From the NCBI RefSeq assembly GCF_002161065.1, contig NZ_NFLV01000006.1, positions 1 to 64,000 of the forward strand: 64,000 nucleotides of DNA, written 5' to 3'. Position numbers and translations under genes: made by a program. Within the stretch, counting starts at the first letter, position 1. Each line of letters begins with the position of its first letter. Source of the DNA: Eubacterium sp. An11 (lineage in GTDB: Bacteria; Bacillota; Clostridia; Lachnospirales; Lachnospiraceae). Shown one piece after another: positions 41,955 to 51,424 of the stretch. The notes below the pieces were generated by a model that saw only the letters and a program-made list of their open reading frames with translations, was not told where the DNA came from and did no database searches.

Positions 41955-43008
41955 TTTCCTCCTCCTTTCTTACTCTGTACTTTTCTCTATACTCAGACGG
42001 CGTCAATCCGGTTTTCTTCTTGAAAGCCTTACTGAAGTAGTTCGCTTCATTGTACGCCAGATCCAAGGCAATATTAAGCACCGGTATGTCGGTGTTCACA
42101 AGCATCTCCTTTGCCAGGTCCATCTTGCGGTCCGTGACATAGGTGATGAAATTGACCCCCATCTCTTTCTTGAAAATCTTACTGAGATAGTAGGTACTGA
42201 TGTTGACGTGGTTGGCCACGTCCTCCAGGCTGATGCCCCGCTTTAAGTTTCTCTCTATGTAGTCCACGACGGACTTCATGCCGCCGTCAGACAGCTTCCC
42301 TTTGATGTTCATCTTATCAAAGAGAATATCAACCATCTTCACAACTTCATTGTAGGCATCATGTTTATTGTTATAAAGCAGATATTTGATCTTTAACTTC
42401 TCCATCTGCATAACAAGCTCATTGGTATCACTGATGTTGAGCTCCTCCGCGGTCCGCACGATCATCTTTGCCAGATCCTGCAGCCGCTTGGAAATCACAT
42501 TTACATCGTGATGTTCTAAATATAACTGGTCAATGTACTCTCTTAAAAGGTCTACAGTAGCTTTGTAAGAGCATTTTCTTAGTTCCACTTCCAATTTTGA
42601 CAACAATTTATTACTCTTATCTGTCTGAGGACCCTCGCCAAGCCTCCCGGCAAAGGCCTTCACGGACTCCAGAAGCACCTCTTTCCGGATGGGTTTCAGA
42701 AGAAAATCATCCACTTTCAGTTTGATCGCCTTGTGGGCGATATTGAAGTCATCATAGGCTGTGGTGATGATGATCACCGCCTGAGGCAGCTTCTTTCTGG
42801 CATATTTGATAACCTCCATGCCGTCTATGCCGGGTATGTTGATATCCACCAGAATCAGATTGATATCGCAGTTTCCAATCAGTTCCACTGCCTCATACCC
42901 GCTCTTGGCCTCTCCGACAATCTCCACATCCGGAAGATTTTCTTCCAGAAAGATCTTCATCGAGGTTCTCTCCAGCTCTTCATCCTCTACAATTAAAATA
43001 CGGTACAA
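41941..43008 (-). CDS. AraC-type response regulator of the microcompartment locus
   Basis: 355 residues from a TTG start (AAAGGCGG upstream). Residues 1-120 form a CheY-like receiver with the acidic pair EDEE, phospho-accepting Asp in LILVDINIPGIDGM and Lys in LLKPIR. A linker helix region follows, then two HTH motifs of the AraC type near the C-terminus (ISLEDVANHVNISTYYLSKI and NIALDLAYNEANYFSKAF). It pairs with the PocR kinase encoded 15 bp upstream and probably activates the pduA promoter and perhaps the eutS arm. Confidence 0.92.
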   Translation of the reverse strand: MYRILIVEDEELERTSMKIFLEENLPDVEIVGEAKSGYEAVELIGNCDINLILVDINIPGIDGMEVIKYARKKLPQAVIIITTAYDDFNIAHKAIKLKVDDFLLKPIRKEVLLESVKAFAGRLGEGPQTDKSNKLLSKLEVELRKCSYKATVDLLREYIDQLYLEHHDVNVISKRLQDLAKMIVRTAEELNISDTNELVMQMEKLKIKYLLYNNKHDAYNEVVKMVDILFDKMNIKGKLSDGGMKSVVDYIERNLKRGISLEDVANHVNISTYYLSKIFKKEMGVNFITYVTDRKMDLAKEMLVNTDIPVLNIALDLAYNEANYFSKAFKKKTGLTPSEYREKYRVRKEEENETV

Positions 43009-43023
43009 AATGACACCGCCTTT

Positions 43024-44259
43024 CTATTGAATTTTTAACGGCACTTTAATGGTCACCTTCGTCCCCATGGACGGCTTGTTCTCACTCTCGATCATGAGCG
43101 CATACTCATGCCCGAAATAATGGGTCAGGCGGCTGTTGATGTTATAAATGCCGACAGCCCCCTCCTTCTCATTCTTATAGGCATCTCCTCGAAGGATCCT
43201 GGTAATCTTTTCCGGAGCGATCCCGTCTCCGTCATCAATGACATCCACATACAGATCCTTACCCTCCCGGTGAGCCCGCACCTGAATGGTTCCTCCGGAC
43301 GCTCTGTTTTCCACCGCGTGTTTGATGGAATTCTCCACAATGGTCGTCACGGACAGAAACGGCAGCTTCACCGCGTAAAACTCTTCCGGCACATCGATGG
43401 TATACTGCATCCGGCTGCCCAGACGGATCTTCTGTATCTTCAGATAATTGACCACGTAGGCGATCTCGTCTCCGAGAGAGCTCAGCGGCTGACTGCTTTT
43501 TCGCAAAATGTACCGCATCATGTCGGAAAATGCGTAGACCACATCTTCCGTCATCTTTGCATTTTCAAAAAACGCAAGACGCCCGATGGTATTCAATACA
43601 TTGAAAAGGAAATGCGGATTGATCTGATAGTGGAGAGCCTTAAGCTCGATCTCCCGCAGCGCCTTTTCCATCTCAATCCGGAGCTTCTCCTCTTTGATGA
43701 GCTTCAGATCCTTTTCCCGCAGCTCCGCATCCACCTTGTTGGCGTACTGTTTCTCCACGGAATAATTGTAACTGTCACAGAGGATCTGTGCCACCGCCAG
43801 AATCTTCTCCACAGGCATAACAGTCACCTGCTTATAAAGCTCCATCAATTCCTCGTTATCCTGCCACCCCTCACTGATCGGGGCGATCTGCCTTAAATCC
43901 TGAAAATCCGCGCTGGTCACCTGGCCGGCAAGGATGGCTCCCACATACTGGCCCTTGATCATGATCGGAATTGCAAAATCGATCAGGCCGGCATGGCAGA
44001 TATAGGTATAGGCCTTTCCGATCCTCTTCGCCTTTCGTCCTCCGCAGGCATCACAATAATGGCATTTCTCCCGAAATTCATCAAACTCCCGAAGTTTTTC
44101 GCAAAAAGGAGTAAAATTACTGTAATTAGTGATCGGTGTCCCGTTGCAATCCACGCTGACAAACGCAAGGTTTGTCGCCTTCGCCCAGTTATCCTGCAGA
44201 TTCTGTAGTTCTTTCACATCTATGACATCTTCAATATGAATATTATTTTTATCTGCCAA
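43024..44259 (-). CDS. PocR-domain sensor histidine kinase
   Basis: About 411 residues. I prefer the TTG at 44259, because GGAGG lies 8 nt upstream of it; an ATG at 44274 is possible but contains that GGAGG and has no site of its own. The N-terminal half is a PocR ligand-binding domain (VDCNGTPITNYSNFTPFC, CHYCDAC, YICHAGLIDFAIPI), the module that senses propanediol-type ligands. The second half has the phospho-accepting His in LHYQINPHFLFNVLNTIG and an ATPase domain (IVENSIKHAV, VDVIDDGDGIAPE). No membrane segment, so it is a cytosolic sensor. Confidence 0.9.
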   Translation of the reverse strand: MADKNNIHIEDVIDVKELQNLQDNWAKATNLAFVSVDCNGTPITNYSNFTPFCEKLREFDEFREKCHYCDACGGRKAKRIGKAYTYICHAGLIDFAIPIMIKGQYVGAILAGQVTSADFQDLRQIAPISEGWQDNEELMELYKQVTVMPVEKILAVAQILCDSYNYSVEKQYANKVDAELREKDLKLIKEEKLRIEMEKALREIELKALHYQINPHFLFNVLNTIGRLAFFENAKMTEDVVYAFSDMMRYILRKSSQPLSSLGDEIAYVVNYLKIQKIRLGSRMQYTIDVPEEFYAVKLPFLSVTTIVENSIKHAVENRASGGTIQVRAHREGKDLYVDVIDDGDGIAPEKITRILRGDAYKNEKEGAVGIYNINSRLTHYFGHEYALMIESENKPSMGTKVTIKVPLKIQ

Positions 44260-44356
44260 TGATTCGTCCTCCATCTACTCTGGTGTACTGTATCATCCAC
44301 AATTCGCATAATGAATGAGGCTGTACCCTAATCCCTTCAGAATACCCGGTAATCTT

Positions 44357-45019
44357 TTACTGGTATCGTTTTCTTCTCCCCTTTTTCATCAAATACTGGT
44401 ATGCCTTCTCCGCGCAGGCGCAGGCGTCCTCCGTGTAACAGTCGGCGCCAATCTTTCTGGCCTGTTCCGCATCCATAAAATATCCGCCCACCATAAAGTA
44501 CACCCGGTTTCGGATCCCCCTGTCTTCAAAGGCTTCCACCACCGCGCGCATGTCTTCTCCTGATCTGGATAAAATCCCACTCATGCAGACAATCTGTGCC
44601 CGGCTGGCAATGGCCTCATCCAGAAATCTTCTGGGCGAAACATCAACCCCCAGGTCCACCACATGAATGTTCTTGCTTTCCATCATCATTTTTACCAGAT
44701 TTTTCCCTATATCATGCATATCGCCTTTCACTGTACCGAGAACAACCGTCCCCACTTCTTTGGAGTTGCTGCTGCCGGTGTAGCTTCTGAGCGACTGCAC
44801 TCCTTTATCCAGCGCCCTTGTGACGCTTAATATCTCCGGAACCCCCACTTCTTCCTGGCGGAACTTGTCCGCCACCTGTCCCATGCCTGCAAGGAAACCA
44901 TCTTCCAGGATCGTCTGGGCGGAAATTCCTTCTTCCAGCGCCATCTTCACCAGATCTGTCACCCGCTTGCCCTGTCCTTTTTTCAGGGAATCAATAATCT
45001 CATCAATAATTGCGCTCAT
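44357..45019 (-). CDS. Corrinoid-binding protein (MtaC/MtbC-like)
   Basis: 220 residues from the ATG at 45019 (GGAGGGAG upstream). Residues 1-85 form the helical cap (B12-binding_2) and 88-215 the Rossmann-like B12 domain, with the lower-ligand motif GTVKGDMHDIGKN (Asp100-x-His102-x-x-Gly105) and late MVGGYFMDAEQARKIGAD. Such proteins shuttle methyl groups between a substrate-specific methyltransferase and a second one, but neither partner gene is in the window. It is the first gene of the unit leading to the PocR kinase, so a role as B12-responsive accessory or sensor is possible. Confidence 0.85.
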   Translation of the reverse strand: MSAIIDEIIDSLKKGQGKRVTDLVKMALEEGISAQTILEDGFLAGMGQVADKFRQEEVGVPEILSVTRALDKGVQSLRSYTGSSNSKEVGTVVLGTVKGDMHDIGKNLVKMMMESKNIHVVDLGVDVSPRRFLDEAIASRAQIVCMSGILSRSGEDMRAVVEAFEDRGIRNRVYFMVGGYFMDAEQARKIGADCYTEDACACAEKAYQYLMKKGRRKRYQ

Positions 45020-45057
45020 TTTTCTCCCTCCACACATCAAAGGACTCATTTGTTCTT

Positions 45058-45086
45058 ATTCTATACTTTTTTGCATGAAAAAGCAA
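45058..45086 (-). promoter_or_regulatory. Promoter of the corrinoid protein-PocR-regulator-pduQ unit
   Basis: TTGCTT (45086-45081), 17-bp spacer, TAGAAT (45063-45058) on the minus strand, about 40 bp before the ATG. Confidence 0.5.
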
Positions 45087-45187
45087 ATTTTTATCGTAAG
45101 TTTTACAATGTTTTTTATTTTTCCAAAATATTACACAACTTTTATCATAAAAGCCTTATATATTTTATTCAACAACACATATATCCG

Positions 45188-45276
45188 GACAAAAAAAGCA
45201 AAGAAACCGCTGCAAACAGGTCTTAGGGTAATAATTTACCAGCAAAGCCCATTTACAACGGTTTCTCCGCCTCAAC
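45188..45276 (-). terminator. Terminator after glgP
   Basis: On the minus strand AGAAACCGTTG pairs with CAGCGGTTTCT around a loop that itself contains GGTAA/TTACC; TTTGCTTTTTTTG follows. It separates the ileS-glgP unit from the corrinoid protein gene. Together with the promoter at 45058-45086 it accounts for the 45020-45359 gap. Confidence 0.7.
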
Positions 45277-45359
45277 TGTTATATTTTATTGTATTGTATT
45301 TTTTACAAAACGGACAGTTTTATCACAGTCCTGTCTGTACCCGGGTGTCACTGCCTGTA

Positions 45360-47795
45360 TTACAGTTTCACTTTTTCCAGATGCCAGATATCTCTCACAT
45401 ACTCTTCGATGGTTCTGTCAGAGGAGAACTTGCCGCAGTGAGCGGTCTGCATCATCGCCATGCGGGACCATGCTTTTTCATCGCGGTAAGCTGCTTCCAC
45501 TCTCTTCTGAGCCTCTTTGTAGGACTCAAAATCTGCCAGAATGAAGTACATATCTTTCTGCATCAGTGTATCATAGAGCGGACGGAATAAATCCGGATTT
45601 TCCGGACAGTAATAGCCGTTGATCATCTGAGTCATCACACGGCGGATATCATCGTTGCTGTTATAGAGATCAGCCGGATGATAGTTTTTGTTCTTTTCAT
45701 ATTCCATTACCTGCTCTGCGGACAGGCCAAAGATGAAAGCATTCTCTTTGCCGACTTCTTCCACAATCTCCACATTGGCTCCGTCCATGGTCCCGATGGT
45801 CACAGCGCCGTTCAGCATGAACTTCATGTTACCGGTTCCGGAAGCTTCTTTTGAGGCAGTGGAAATCTGCTCACTGACATCGGCCGCCGCAAAGATCAGC
45901 TCTGCGTTGGATACGCGGTAATCCTCGATGAAGACAACTTTCACTCTGCCGTTGATGGCCGGGTCGTTGTTGACACGGTCTGCCACGGAGTTGATCAGCT
46001 TGATGGTCAGCTTGGCTGTATCGTAGCCGGCCGCCGCTTTGGCGCCGAAAATAAAAGTACGAGGCACGATATCCATCTCCGGATGCTCTTTCAGCATATT
46101 GTAAAGATGCATGACATGCATGATATTCATCAGCTGACGTTTGTACTCATGAAGTCTCTTTACCTGGCAGTCAAAGATGGAACGAGGATCCACATCGATA
46201 CCGTTATGCTCTTTGATATATTTAGCCAGACGAACCTTATTCTGATATTTGATATTCATAAATTCCTGCTGACATTTCTCATCATCCACATAAACGCCCA
46301 GCTTGCTGATATGAGACAGATCTGTGATCCAGTCGTCTCCGATCTTGCTGGTCACCCAGGAAGCCAGCAGAGGATTGCCGTGAAGCAGGAATCTTCTCTG
46401 TGTGATACCGTTAGTCTTGTTGTTGAACTTCTCCGGCATCATCTCATAGAAGTCCTTGAGCTCTCTCTTCTCAAGAATCTCTGTGTGAAGACGAGCCACA
46501 CCGTTGACGGAAAAGCTGCCCGCGATGGCAAGGTGTGCCATGCGCACCTGTCCATCATAGAGAATAGCCATCTTGCGCACCTTCTCGTGATCGCCCGGAT
46601 ATCTTGCCTGAATCTCCATAACGAAACGGCGGTTGATCTCTTCCACGATCTGATATACACGAGGAAGCAGACGGGAGAACAGCTCGATCGGCCATTTCTC
46701 CAGAGCCTCTGCCATGATGGTATGGTTGGTGTACGCACATGTCTTTGTGGTCACATCCCATGCCTCTTCCCATGTCAGTCCTTCTTCATCCACCAGGATA
46801 CGCATCAGCTCGGCAACGGCCACTGTCGGATGGGTATCGTTCAGCTGGAAGACAACCTTCTCATGGAACTTACGGATATCATCATGGGTCTCTTTATATT
46901 TCTGCACAGCTCTCTGCACGGACGCGGAGATAAAGAAATACTGCTGTTTTAAACGAAGCTCTTTACCTGCCATATGGTTGTCATTCGGGTAGAGCACCTC
47001 ACAGATCGTTCTTGCCAGGTTCTCCTGCTCTACAGCCTTCTGATATTCACCTTTATCAAAGGAGTCCAGGTTAAAGGTATTGATCGCTTCCGCATCCCAG
47101 ATACGGAGAGTATTTACGATGTGGTTGCCGTAGCCTACCACCGGCATGTCATACGGCACGGCACGGACGCTCTGATAGCCCTTCTGCACAAACTTTGTAT
47201 GGCCGTTGTGGTTCTCCACATCCACATAACCGCCGAATTTAACCTCGACAGCGTACTCGTCTCTCTTGATCTCGAACGGGTTGCCATTCTTTAACCAGTC
47301 ATCCGGAGTCTCAATCTGGTATCCGTTCTCAATCTTCTGTTTGAACATACCATAATGGTAGCGGATACCGCAGCCATATGCCGGATATCCCAGAGTAGCC
47401 AGGGAATCCAGGAAGCAGGCAGCCAGACGGCCGAGGCCGCCGTTGCCCAATGCTGCATCCGGCTCCTGATCTTCGATCACATTCAGATCCAGTCCCATCT
47501 CTTCCAGGGCTTCGCGAACGTCATCGTAGCAGGTAAGGTTAATCATATTATTACCAAGGGCACGGCCCATCAGGAACTCCATGGACATGTAATATACTGT
47601 CTTCTTGTCCTGAGCAGCGTATGCCTTGTGAGTCTCAATCCAGTTATCGATAATATCATCTTTGATGGAATAGGCCACCGCCTGATAAATCTGCTGCGGA
47701 GTCGCCTCTTCCAGAGTCCGGCGGAACAAAATACGGGTATTTGCCTCTACTTCTTTCTTGAACTTCTTCTTGTTAAAGGTTATTTTCTTAATCAA
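45360..47795 (-). CDS. glgP: Glycogen/starch/maltodextrin phosphorylase
   Basis: 811 residues, the normal length for the GT35 family, from a TTG start (TAGGAGG upstream, 9-nt spacing). Typical segments are YYMSMEFLMGRALGNNMINL, DAALGNGGLGRLAACFLDSLA, VFQLNDTHPTVAVAELMR and the PLP-binding EASGTGNMKFMLNGA. It releases glucose 1-phosphate from alpha-glucans. Only 18 bp separate it from ileS with no terminator between, so it should be transcribed under the ileS T-box. The GH13 enzyme at 14-16 kb may supply its linear substrates. Confidence 0.94.
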   Translation of the reverse strand: MIKKITFNKKKFKKEVEANTRILFRRTLEEATPQQIYQAVAYSIKDDIIDNWIETHKAYAAQDKKTVYYMSMEFLMGRALGNNMINLTCYDDVREALEEMGLDLNVIEDQEPDAALGNGGLGRLAACFLDSLATLGYPAYGCGIRYHYGMFKQKIENGYQIETPDDWLKNGNPFEIKRDEYAVEVKFGGYVDVENHNGHTKFVQKGYQSVRAVPYDMPVVGYGNHIVNTLRIWDAEAINTFNLDSFDKGEYQKAVEQENLARTICEVLYPNDNHMAGKELRLKQQYFFISASVQRAVQKYKETHDDIRKFHEKVVFQLNDTHPTVAVAELMRILVDEEGLTWEEAWDVTTKTCAYTNHTIMAEALEKWPIELFSRLLPRVYQIVEEINRRFVMEIQARYPGDHEKVRKMAILYDGQVRMAHLAIAGSFSVNGVARLHTEILEKRELKDFYEMMPEKFNNKTNGITQRRFLLHGNPLLASWVTSKIGDDWITDLSHISKLGVYVDDEKCQQEFMNIKYQNKVRLAKYIKEHNGIDVDPRSIFDCQVKRLHEYKRQLMNIMHVMHLYNMLKEHPEMDIVPRTFIFGAKAAAGYDTAKLTIKLINSVADRVNNDPAINGRVKVVFIEDYRVSNAELIFAAADVSEQISTASKEASGTGNMKFMLNGAVTIGTMDGANVEIVEEVGKENAFIFGLSAEQVMEYEKNKNYHPADLYNSNDDIRRVMTQMINGYYCPENPDLFRPLYDTLMQKDMYFILADFESYKEAQKRVEAAYRDEKAWSRMAMMQTAHCGKFSSDRTIEEYVRDIWHLEKVKL

Positions 47796-47813
47796 TTGGG
47801 AAATCCTCCTACA

Positions 47814-50800
47814 TTATCTTTTTTCCACGGAAAGCTGCACTTTCTCACCGTTGATATTCCACTCTTTGGAATATCCGCGCTCTGCGTCAAATACAATCTC
47901 CTCTGCCAATACATCCCGTTTGATCACATCTGCGTTATCGGTCATAATTGCCCTGATTTTATCATTGCCGTTCTCGCAGACTGTAATGTGATCTGTCACC
48001 TCAAAGCCGGCTTCTTTCCGCATGGTCTGAATCTTGCTGATTATTTCTCTCACAAATCCTTCTTCGATCAGCTCCGGTGTCAGATTCGTATCCAGCACAA
48101 CTGTAACCCCACGATCTTCCTGAGATACAAATCCTTCCTTCTGTGTCGTTGTGATAAGCAGTTCCTCCGGAGTTAAATCAATCTTACCATCATTCACAGT
48201 AATTGTCAAAACACCTTCCGTATCCAGCTGCTTCTTGGCGGCGCTGCCGTCGACCTCTGCCAGGGCCTTGCTGATCTGTCCCAGCTGCTTGCCGTATTTC
48301 GGTCCCAGAAGACGAAGCTGCGGTTTGAAAATGTATCCGGCAAACTCGGAAACATCATCTTTAAACTCCACATTCTTGACATTGAGCTCTTCCTCAATGA
48401 TCTCTTTATAGAAGACGTTAAGCTCGCTGTCCGCTTTCACAAACATCTCGCCGATCGGCTGACGGTTCTTGATACCGGACGCATTTCTTGCGGCACGGCC
48501 GAGAACAACGATATCCAGCACTTCCGCCATGTCTTTCTCCAGCTGAGCATCGATCATCTCTTCTTTTACTTCCGGGAAGTCGCACAGATGGATACTCTCC
48601 GGCGCGTCTTTGTCCACGGTTCTCACCAGATTCTGATAAATGTCCTCTGTCATGAACGGGATCATCGGAGCCGCTGCCTTGGCGATGGTCACAAGGGCTG
48701 TATATAAAGTCATATATGCGTTGATCTTGTCCTGCTCCATGCCTTTTGCCCAGAAACGGCTTCTGGAGCGGCGCACGTACCAGTTGCTCATCTCATCCAC
48801 AAAGCTCTGCAGCACCTTGGCCGTCTCTGTGATCTTGTAATTGTTGAGATTATCATCTACGGCTTTCACTGTGGAGTACAGACGGGACAGAAGCCATTTA
48901 TCCATAACGGAAAGCTTGTCGTAATCCAGAGTATACTGTGTCGGGTCAAAGGAATCGATATCCGCATACAATACAAAGAATGCGTAGGTGTTCCAGAGAG
49001 TTCCCATGAATTTTCTCTGTCCTTCTGTCACCGCATCATCGTGGAACCGGTTCGGCAGCCACGGCGCGCTGTTGGAGTAGAAATACCAGCGGATGGCGTC
49101 AGCACCATGGCGTTCCAGCGCATCGAACGGATCCACCGCATTTCCTTTACTCTTACTCATCTTCTGTCCGTTCTCATCCTGCACATGGCCAAGAACGATG
49201 ACGTTCTCATACGGTGCCCGGTTAAACAGCAGGGTGGATTCCGCCAGCAGGGAATAGAACCATCCACGGGTCTGATCCACAGCCTCAGAAATAAACTGTG
49301 CCGGGAACTGTTCCTTAAAGGTCTCCTGATTTTCAAATGGATAGTGATGCTGCGCAAACGGCATCGCTCCGGAGTCAAACCAGCAGTCAATGACCTCAGG
49401 CACACGGCGCATGGTCTTTCCACAATCCGGACAGGTAAATGTGATCTCATCAATATACGGGCGATGCAGTTCCACTGTTCTGGCATCCGGATTGCCGCTT
49501 CTCTCTGCCAGTTCTTCACGGCTTCCGATGGATTCCATATGGCCGCAGCCTTCGCACTCCCATACATTTAACGGAGTACCCCAGTAACGGTTTCTGGAAA
49601 CGCCCCAGTCCTGCAGATTGTTGAGCCAGTCGCCGAAACGTCCTTTTCCGATGGATTCCGGAATCCAGTTGATGGTGTTATTGTTGCGGATCATATCCTC
49701 TTTCACTGCTGTCATTTTGATGAACCAGGATTCTCTCGCATAGTAGATCAGCGGAGTGTCACATCTCCAGCAGAACGGATAGTCATGCTCGAACTTCGGC
49801 GCATCAAAGAGCAGTCCTTTGGCATCCAGATCTTTGAGAATCTGCGGGTCTGCATCTTTTACGAAAGTTCCGGCATAGTCGGTCTCTTCTGTCATCTCAC
49901 CTTTGGCGTTGACGAACTGTACGAACGGCAGGTCATATTTTCTTCCCACATTGGAGTCATCCTCACCAAACGCCGGAGCGATATGAACGATACCGGTACC
50001 GTCGGACATGGTTACATATCCGTCGCAGGTCACGAAGAATCCTTTCTTGTGCTGTTTTTCGGCAGCTGCTCCCGCTGCGGCAAACAGAGGCTCGTACTCT
50101 TTATATTCCATATCGGAGCCCTTCATGGTCTCAAGGACTTCGTAGGCCTTTTCTCCTTCCCCGGCCAGTTTGCCGAGGACTTTATCCAGCAGAGCCTCCG
50201 CCATATAATAAGTGTATCCATCCACAGCCTTTACCTTGCAGTAAGTCTCGTCCGGATTCACACAGAGCGCTACGTTGGATGGCAGTGTCCACGGAGTCGT
50301 GGTCCATGCCAGGAAATATGCGTCCTCACCTACCACTTTAAAACGTACCACGGCAGAACGCTCTTTTACCGCTTTGTAGCCCTGCGCCACCTCGTGGGAG
50401 GAAAGAGGAGTTCCACACCGCGGGCAGTAAGGCACGATCTTAAATCCTTTGTATAAAAGTCCCTTGTTCCAGATGGTCTTTAACGCCCACCATTCGGACT
50501 CAATGAAATCATCGTGATAAGTGACGTATGGATTATCCATATCAGCCCAGAAACCGACGGTGTTGGAGAAATCTTCCCACATGCCTTTGTATTTCCAGAC
50601 AGATTCTTTACATTTTCTGATGAAAGGATCCAGACCGTACTCTTCGATCTGCTCCTTTCCGTCAAGCCCCAGTTCTTTTTCCACTTCCAGCTCCACCGGA
50701 AGACCGTGGGTATCCCATCCGGCCTTTCTTGGCACCATGTATCCTTTCATGGTTCTGTACCGCGGAATCATATCCTTGATGACACGGGTCAGCACGTGAC

Positions 50801-50969
50801 CGATATGCGGCTTGCCGTTGGCAGTAGGCGGTCCGTCATAAAAAGTATAAGTCGGACATCCTTCTCTTTGTTCCATGCTTTTCTTAAAAATGTCATTGTC
50901 CTTCCAGAACTTTGCAGTTTCCTTTTCTCTTTCCACAAAATTCAGGTTTGTCGAAACTTTTTTGTACAT
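47814..50969 (-). CDS. ileS: Isoleucyl-tRNA synthetase
   Basis: 1051 residues, the long eukaryote-like (type 2) form common in Clostridia. The class I signature HIGH is in GKPHIGHVLTRV and the second motif is KMSKSKGNAV. The editing domain and a zinc-binding C-x2-C pair (WECEGCGHM; TFTCPDCGKTM) are visible. The start codon follows GGAGGG. A T-box leader ending 25 bp upstream controls it. Confidence 0.96.
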   Translation of the reverse strand: MYKKVSTNLNFVEREKETAKFWKDNDIFKKSMEQREGCPTYTFYDGPPTANGKPHIGHVLTRVIKDMIPRYRTMKGYMVPRKAGWDTHGLPVELEVEKELGLDGKEQIEEYGLDPFIRKCKESVWKYKGMWEDFSNTVGFWADMDNPYVTYHDDFIESEWWALKTIWNKGLLYKGFKIVPYCPRCGTPLSSHEVAQGYKAVKERSAVVRFKVVGEDAYFLAWTTTPWTLPSNVALCVNPDETYCKVKAVDGYTYYMAEALLDKVLGKLAGEGEKAYEVLETMKGSDMEYKEYEPLFAAAGAAAEKQHKKGFFVTCDGYVTMSDGTGIVHIAPAFGEDDSNVGRKYDLPFVQFVNAKGEMTEETDYAGTFVKDADPQILKDLDAKGLLFDAPKFEHDYPFCWRCDTPLIYYARESWFIKMTAVKEDMIRNNNTINWIPESIGKGRFGDWLNNLQDWGVSRNRYWGTPLNVWECEGCGHMESIGSREELAERSGNPDARTVELHRPYIDEITFTCPDCGKTMRRVPEVIDCWFDSGAMPFAQHHYPFENQETFKEQFPAQFISEAVDQTRGWFYSLLAESTLLFNRAPYENVIVLGHVQDENGQKMSKSKGNAVDPFDALERHGADAIRWYFYSNSAPWLPNRFHDDAVTEGQRKFMGTLWNTYAFFVLYADIDSFDPTQYTLDYDKLSVMDKWLLSRLYSTVKAVDDNLNNYKITETAKVLQSFVDEMSNWYVRRSRSRFWAKGMEQDKINAYMTLYTALVTIAKAAAPMIPFMTEDIYQNLVRTVDKDAPESIHLCDFPEVKEEMIDAQLEKDMAEVLDIVVLGRAARNASGIKNRQPIGEMFVKADSELNVFYKEIIEEELNVKNVEFKDDVSEFAGYIFKPQLRLLGPKYGKQLGQISKALAEVDGSAAKKQLDTEGVLTITVNDGKIDLTPEELLITTTQKEGFVSQEDRGVTVVLDTNLTPELIEEGFVREIISKIQTMRKEAGFEVTDHITVCENGNDKIRAIMTDNADVIKRDVLAEEIVFDAERGYSKEWNINGEKVQLSVEKR

Positions 50970-50987
50970 TTTTCCCTCCTATGGCCT

Positions 50988-51235
50988 GTTGAAATAAAAA
51001 AAGCTTCCATCCGTAACAGGATGAAAGCCCAAGCGTTCATTATACCACCTTTTACATACTATCATATGCCTCTCTTGTAACGGTGAGATTCCGTCGCCGC
51101 TTACTGTATGCTTTCAGCAGCGCAACTCAGGAGTGATGTTCAGAGATTCCCTACTGGCGGCGGGTTCCCACTGTCTCCGCCTCACTGGAGCGTTCAGAAA
51201 TTCCTACTGTCTCCGTCTTCGTTTTTAACACAACA
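50988..51235 (-). promoter_or_regulatory. T-box leader (isoleucine specifier) upstream of ileS
   Basis: Minus strand. The specifier region reads GAACATCACTCCTGAGTTGC with the Ile codon ATC at 51137-51135. A stem CGCTGCT/AGCGGCG with AGTA follows, then the T-box core AAGGTGGTATAATGAACGC (about 51053-51035) with the TGGT bulge able to pair with the ACCA end of tRNA-Ile. The terminator GCTTTCATCC/GGATGGAAGC plus seven T is at 51028-50994. Uncharged tRNA-Ile should favour read-through. Confidence 0.85.
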
Positions 51236-51264
51236 ATCATATACTACCTGCGGAAAAATGTCAA
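51236..51264 (-). promoter_or_regulatory. Promoter of the ileS T-box transcript
   Basis: TTGACA (51264-51259) and TATGAT (51241-51236) with a 17-bp spacer on the minus strand. Confidence 0.75.
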
Positions 51265-51424
51265 TTATAATTCTATGGCATTTTCCATAATATTATGGTA
51301 AAATATCAGATAAACCTTGTGTCAAATGTATAGCCGCATCTGCCGCAGGGGAATACTACCTATATTTATAGAAAGAAACTGACTGATTTCTTCTTTTTCA
51401 ATACAATGATCGAAAGGAGTCCAC

